Shown here one piece after another: positions 62,213-64,000 of a stretch of DNA of 64,000 nt. Both the position numbers and the translations under genes were made by a program. The stretch's first letter is position 1, and the number at the start of each line of letters is the position of its first letter. Under the pieces are notes generated by a model. It searched no databases. It saw only the letters and a list, made by a program, of their open reading frames with translations, and was not told the origin of the DNA. The DNA comes from Streptomyces sp. NBC_01549 (GTDB lineage: Bacteria > Actinomycetota > Actinomycetes > Streptomycetales > Streptomycetaceae): contig NZ_JAPEPW010000001.1 of the NCBI RefSeq assembly GCF_026339955.1, positions 4,769,001 to 4,833,000 of the forward strand. Reading direction: 5' to 3'.

Positions 62213-63020
62213 ATGAAGGCTGTCGTGGTCGGGGCGTCGAGTGGACTGGGCCGGTGCATAGGGGTCGACCTGGGGCGCCGCGGCGACCAGGTCGCCCTGC
62301 TGGCCCGCCGGCACGACCGGCTGGTCGACGCGGCGAAGGAGGCGGGCCCGGACGCGCTCGCCGTCGCCTGTGACGTGACCGACGAGTCGTCCTGCCGGGC
62401 GGCGATCGAGGAGGCCGCCGCCGGGCTGGGCGGCATCGACGCCCTCGTCTACGCCACCGGCATCGGCCCCCTCGCCCCGGTCGAGAAACTCGACGCCGAC
62501 GCCTGGCGCCGCGCCATGGACACCAATGTGATCGGCGCGGCGCTGGTCACGAGCGCCGCGCTGCCGCATCTGACGAAGTCGGGCGGGGTCGCCGCCTACC
62601 TGTCCTCCATCGGCGGCTCGCTCACGCCGTCCTGGCCCGGGTTCGCGGCCTACCACGTGAGCAAGGCGGCTCTGGAGAAGCTCGTCGAGGCCTTCCGTGT
62701 CGAGCATCCGAGCGTGGGCTTCACCCGGTTCGTGGTCGGGGACTGCGCGGGCGGTGAAGGGGACTCCAGGACCGGGTTCACCGACGGCTGGGACCGGGGA
62801 GTACGCGGCCCAGGTCCACCCGGTCTGGCGGCAGCGCGGCTATCTGACGGGCGCCCTGCTGGACGTGGACGAGTTCCTCCGTGTGCTCGACGTCGTACTG
62901 CGCTGCGGCGGCACCGTCCCGGAGGTGACGGTGACGCCGCGCCCGCCCGCCCCGGGCCCAGGCGTCCCGGGCCTGATTCAGAAGACGGGCCCTAACGGCC
63001 CAGCGCCGCGCCCCCGTTGA
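62213..63020 (+). CDS. Short-chain dehydrogenase/reductase with an apparent frameshift at 62796-62799
   Basis: The first 195 codons encode an SDR: GASSGLGRC near residue 7, ATGIG, the catalytic Ser in YLSSIGG and Y-x3-K in YHVSKAAL. At the run GGGG (62796-62799) the protein-like frame shifts: with one G fewer, TDGWDR continues as EYAAQVHPVWRQRGYLTGAL to a stop at 63018-63020. Uncorrected, the product would end in a nonsense tail at 62995. Either a sequencing error in the G run or a real mutation is possible. It overlaps the convergent SDR gene by 29 bases. Substrate unknown. Confidence 0.72.
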
Positions 63021-63747
63021 TGTGCAGCAGCTGCCCCGTCAGGTACGCCGCCTCCGGTGACGCCACGTATCGGACGGCGGCGGCGATCTCGGAGGGGTGA
63101 CCCGGCTTGCCGGTCAGGGTCTGGCCGACCCGGGAGGCGATGAACTCCGGTGTCGCGCGGGCGCCGAAGAACTCCGTGTCGCCGACGAAGCCGGGGGCGA
63201 TCGCGTTCACGGTGATGCCCTCGGGACCGACGCGCTGCGCGAGGGCGTAGGTGTACGTGTTGACCCAGGCCTTGGAGCCGCCGTAGGAGCCGGGCCCGCG
63301 CAGCGAGGCGATGGAGGAGAGCTGCACGATACGGCCGCCGGGGCGGCGCATGTGGGGGAGCAGGGCCTCGGTGAGCAGGACCGCGGTCAGCACGTTGGCG
63401 TCGAAGTTGTCGCGATAGCTGTCCGCGATGGAGGCGAGCGTGCCGTCGTGCTCGCGGGCCACGTTGCCGCCCGCGTTGGCCACCAGCACGTCCACCGGGG
63501 TCTCGTTCGCCGTGATGAACTCCAGTACTGCGCCGACCTGTTCGGGGTCGGCGAGGTCCGCCGCGTACCAGCTCGCGGTGGACTGGCCGTACTGGCCGTT
63601 CAGGGCGTCGGCCGCCTTGCGCAGCACGTCCTCGCGGCGACCGAGGAGCACCACCCGGTCCCCGTCCGCGGCGAACGCCTCCGCCGTCGCCAGGCCGATC
63701 CCGGTACCGCCGCCGGACACCACCACACGTCGCTGAGCCATGGCCAT
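62992..63747 (-). CDS. Short-chain dehydrogenase/reductase
   Basis: A 251-residue classical SDR with SGGGTGIGLATAEAF (cofactor), VANAGGN, catalytic Ser in VQLSSIASL, and Y-x3-K in SYGGSKAWV; the C-terminus has GQLLHINGGAALG as in FabG-like enzymes. NADPH preference and substrate are unknown. Start 63747 or the ATG two codons later (63741) are both served by AAGGA. Convergent with the frameshifted SDR. Confidence 0.87.
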   Translation of the reverse strand: MAMAQRRVVVSGGGTGIGLATAEAFAADGDRVVLLGRREDVLRKAADALNGQYGQSTASWYAADLADPEQVGAVLEFITANETPVDVLVANAGGNVAREHDGTLASIADSYRDNFDANVLTAVLLTEALLPHMRRPGGRIVQLSSIASLRGPGSYGGSKAWVNTYTYALAQRVGPEGITVNAIAPGFVGDTEFFGARATPEFIASRVGQTLTGKPGHPSEIAAAVRYVASPEAAYLTGQLLHINGGAALGR

Positions 63748-63840
63748 CCCGTCCTTGGATGTGAATATCGGTCATGTGGGCGTACGGGCTGTGACGCTAC
63801 GGAGGCCCTGAGGGGACGTCAAGTAGCTTGTGGGAGCGGC

Positions 63841-64000
63841 TCACATGGGCGACTGCCAGGTCACCGTCGTGCCCGAGCCGCCCTCCGAATCGCCGCCCTC
63901 CGAATCGCCGTCCTTCAAGTCCCCCTCCGTATCGCCGTCGTCGAAGACCGTCAGGCGGACCCCGGGGCGTCCGTCGGGGAGGGCCGCCGTCGCGTCGACC
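63841..64000 (-). CDS. C-terminal end of an unidentified protein (5' part outside window)
   Basis: The frame is open from the window edge to TGA 63841-63843 and encodes LPDGRPGVRLTVFDDG, an acidic Gly/Ser/Asp repeat (GGDSEGG) and the ending GTTVTWQSPM. The final G-T-T-V-x-W pattern is reminiscent of the last strand of histidine-kinase ATPase domains, with an acidic insert just before it. This is weak evidence. Confidence 0.5.
   Translation of the reverse strand, partial: VDATAALPDGRPGVRLTVFDDGDTEGDLKDGDSEGGDSEGGSGTTVTWQSPM

Overview
The window is about 70% GC, and its genes end codons in G or C, use GTG starts freely, and keep strong GGAGG ribosome sites. The gene content (principal-type sigma factor beside dnaG, pyruvate phosphate dikinase, chitinase, MGH1-type glycosidase, class F sortase, NirBD, many secreted hydrolases) points to the chromosome core of a Streptomyces. 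From memory, the order glyS-chitinase...dusB...ppdK...nirBD...dnaG-hrdA resembles the S. coelicolor SCO2504-to-SCO2460 stretch; this was not checked by alignment.

Layout. 1-12 kb: 3' end of glyS; a secreted GH18 chitinase with two DasR-like sites; an aldo/keto reductase and a TetR regulator preceded by a ten-unit 7-bp repeat array; a small C2H2 protein; a truncated gene start abutting a 0.2-kb repeat that recurs at 61.8 kb; a VOC protein coupled to a frameshifted HEAT/LRV-type repeat protein; two MFS drug exporters around an XRE/MmyB-like regulator; dusB. 12-17.3 kb: two translationally coupled sugar hydrolases divergent from a ROK regulator. 17.3-20.6 kb: ppdK with a structured upstream region and a clear terminator.

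21-30 kb is an island of nested and broken elements. A group II intron reverse-transcriptase fragment is fused to a frameshifted hypothetical gene. An ISL3-family insertion sequence with an 8-bp target duplication splits a cupin gene whose frame is restored by removing it. A 162-bp MITE with TA duplication splits a pentapeptide-repeat gene remnant in the same way. A histidine kinase is decayed. A complete 2,557-bp group II intron sits inside an IS30-type transposase gene, one base after the codon for its first catalytic Asp, and that IS30 copy is itself joined to a truncated TnpB. This is the most unusual part of the window.

30-47 kb: nirD-nirB, a TSUP permease, a class F sortase with its probable wall-anchored partner, half of an MFS gene, a secreted M4 protease, a GGCT-like protein, a GH36 alpha-galactosidase, a coupled membrane-protein/YdcF pair, a sirohydrochlorin chelatase (could serve NirB siroheme supply), dgt and a FAD-dependent oxidoreductase. 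47.7-57 kb: dnaG, an HrdA-type sigma factor, a very long inverted repeat, a coupled heterodimeric-type ABC exporter pair, a FGGY sugar kinase and a YtxH-like protein. 57.4-64 kb: tandem tRNA-Asn genes and a CAU-anticodon tRNA, a secreted GH5 enzyme behind two perfect 14-bp palindromes, a beta-hydroxyacid-dehydrogenase-like enzyme, a methyltransferase, the second 0.2-kb repeat, two convergent SDR genes (one with an apparent +1 frameshift), and the 3' end of an unidentified gene.

No intact new defence or CRISPR system was seen. The best candidates for follow-up are the heptad-repeat array at 1.9 kb, the intron-in-IS30 nest, the element shared by 4.2 and 61.8 kb, and the hairpin that ends exactly at the ISL3 transposase start.
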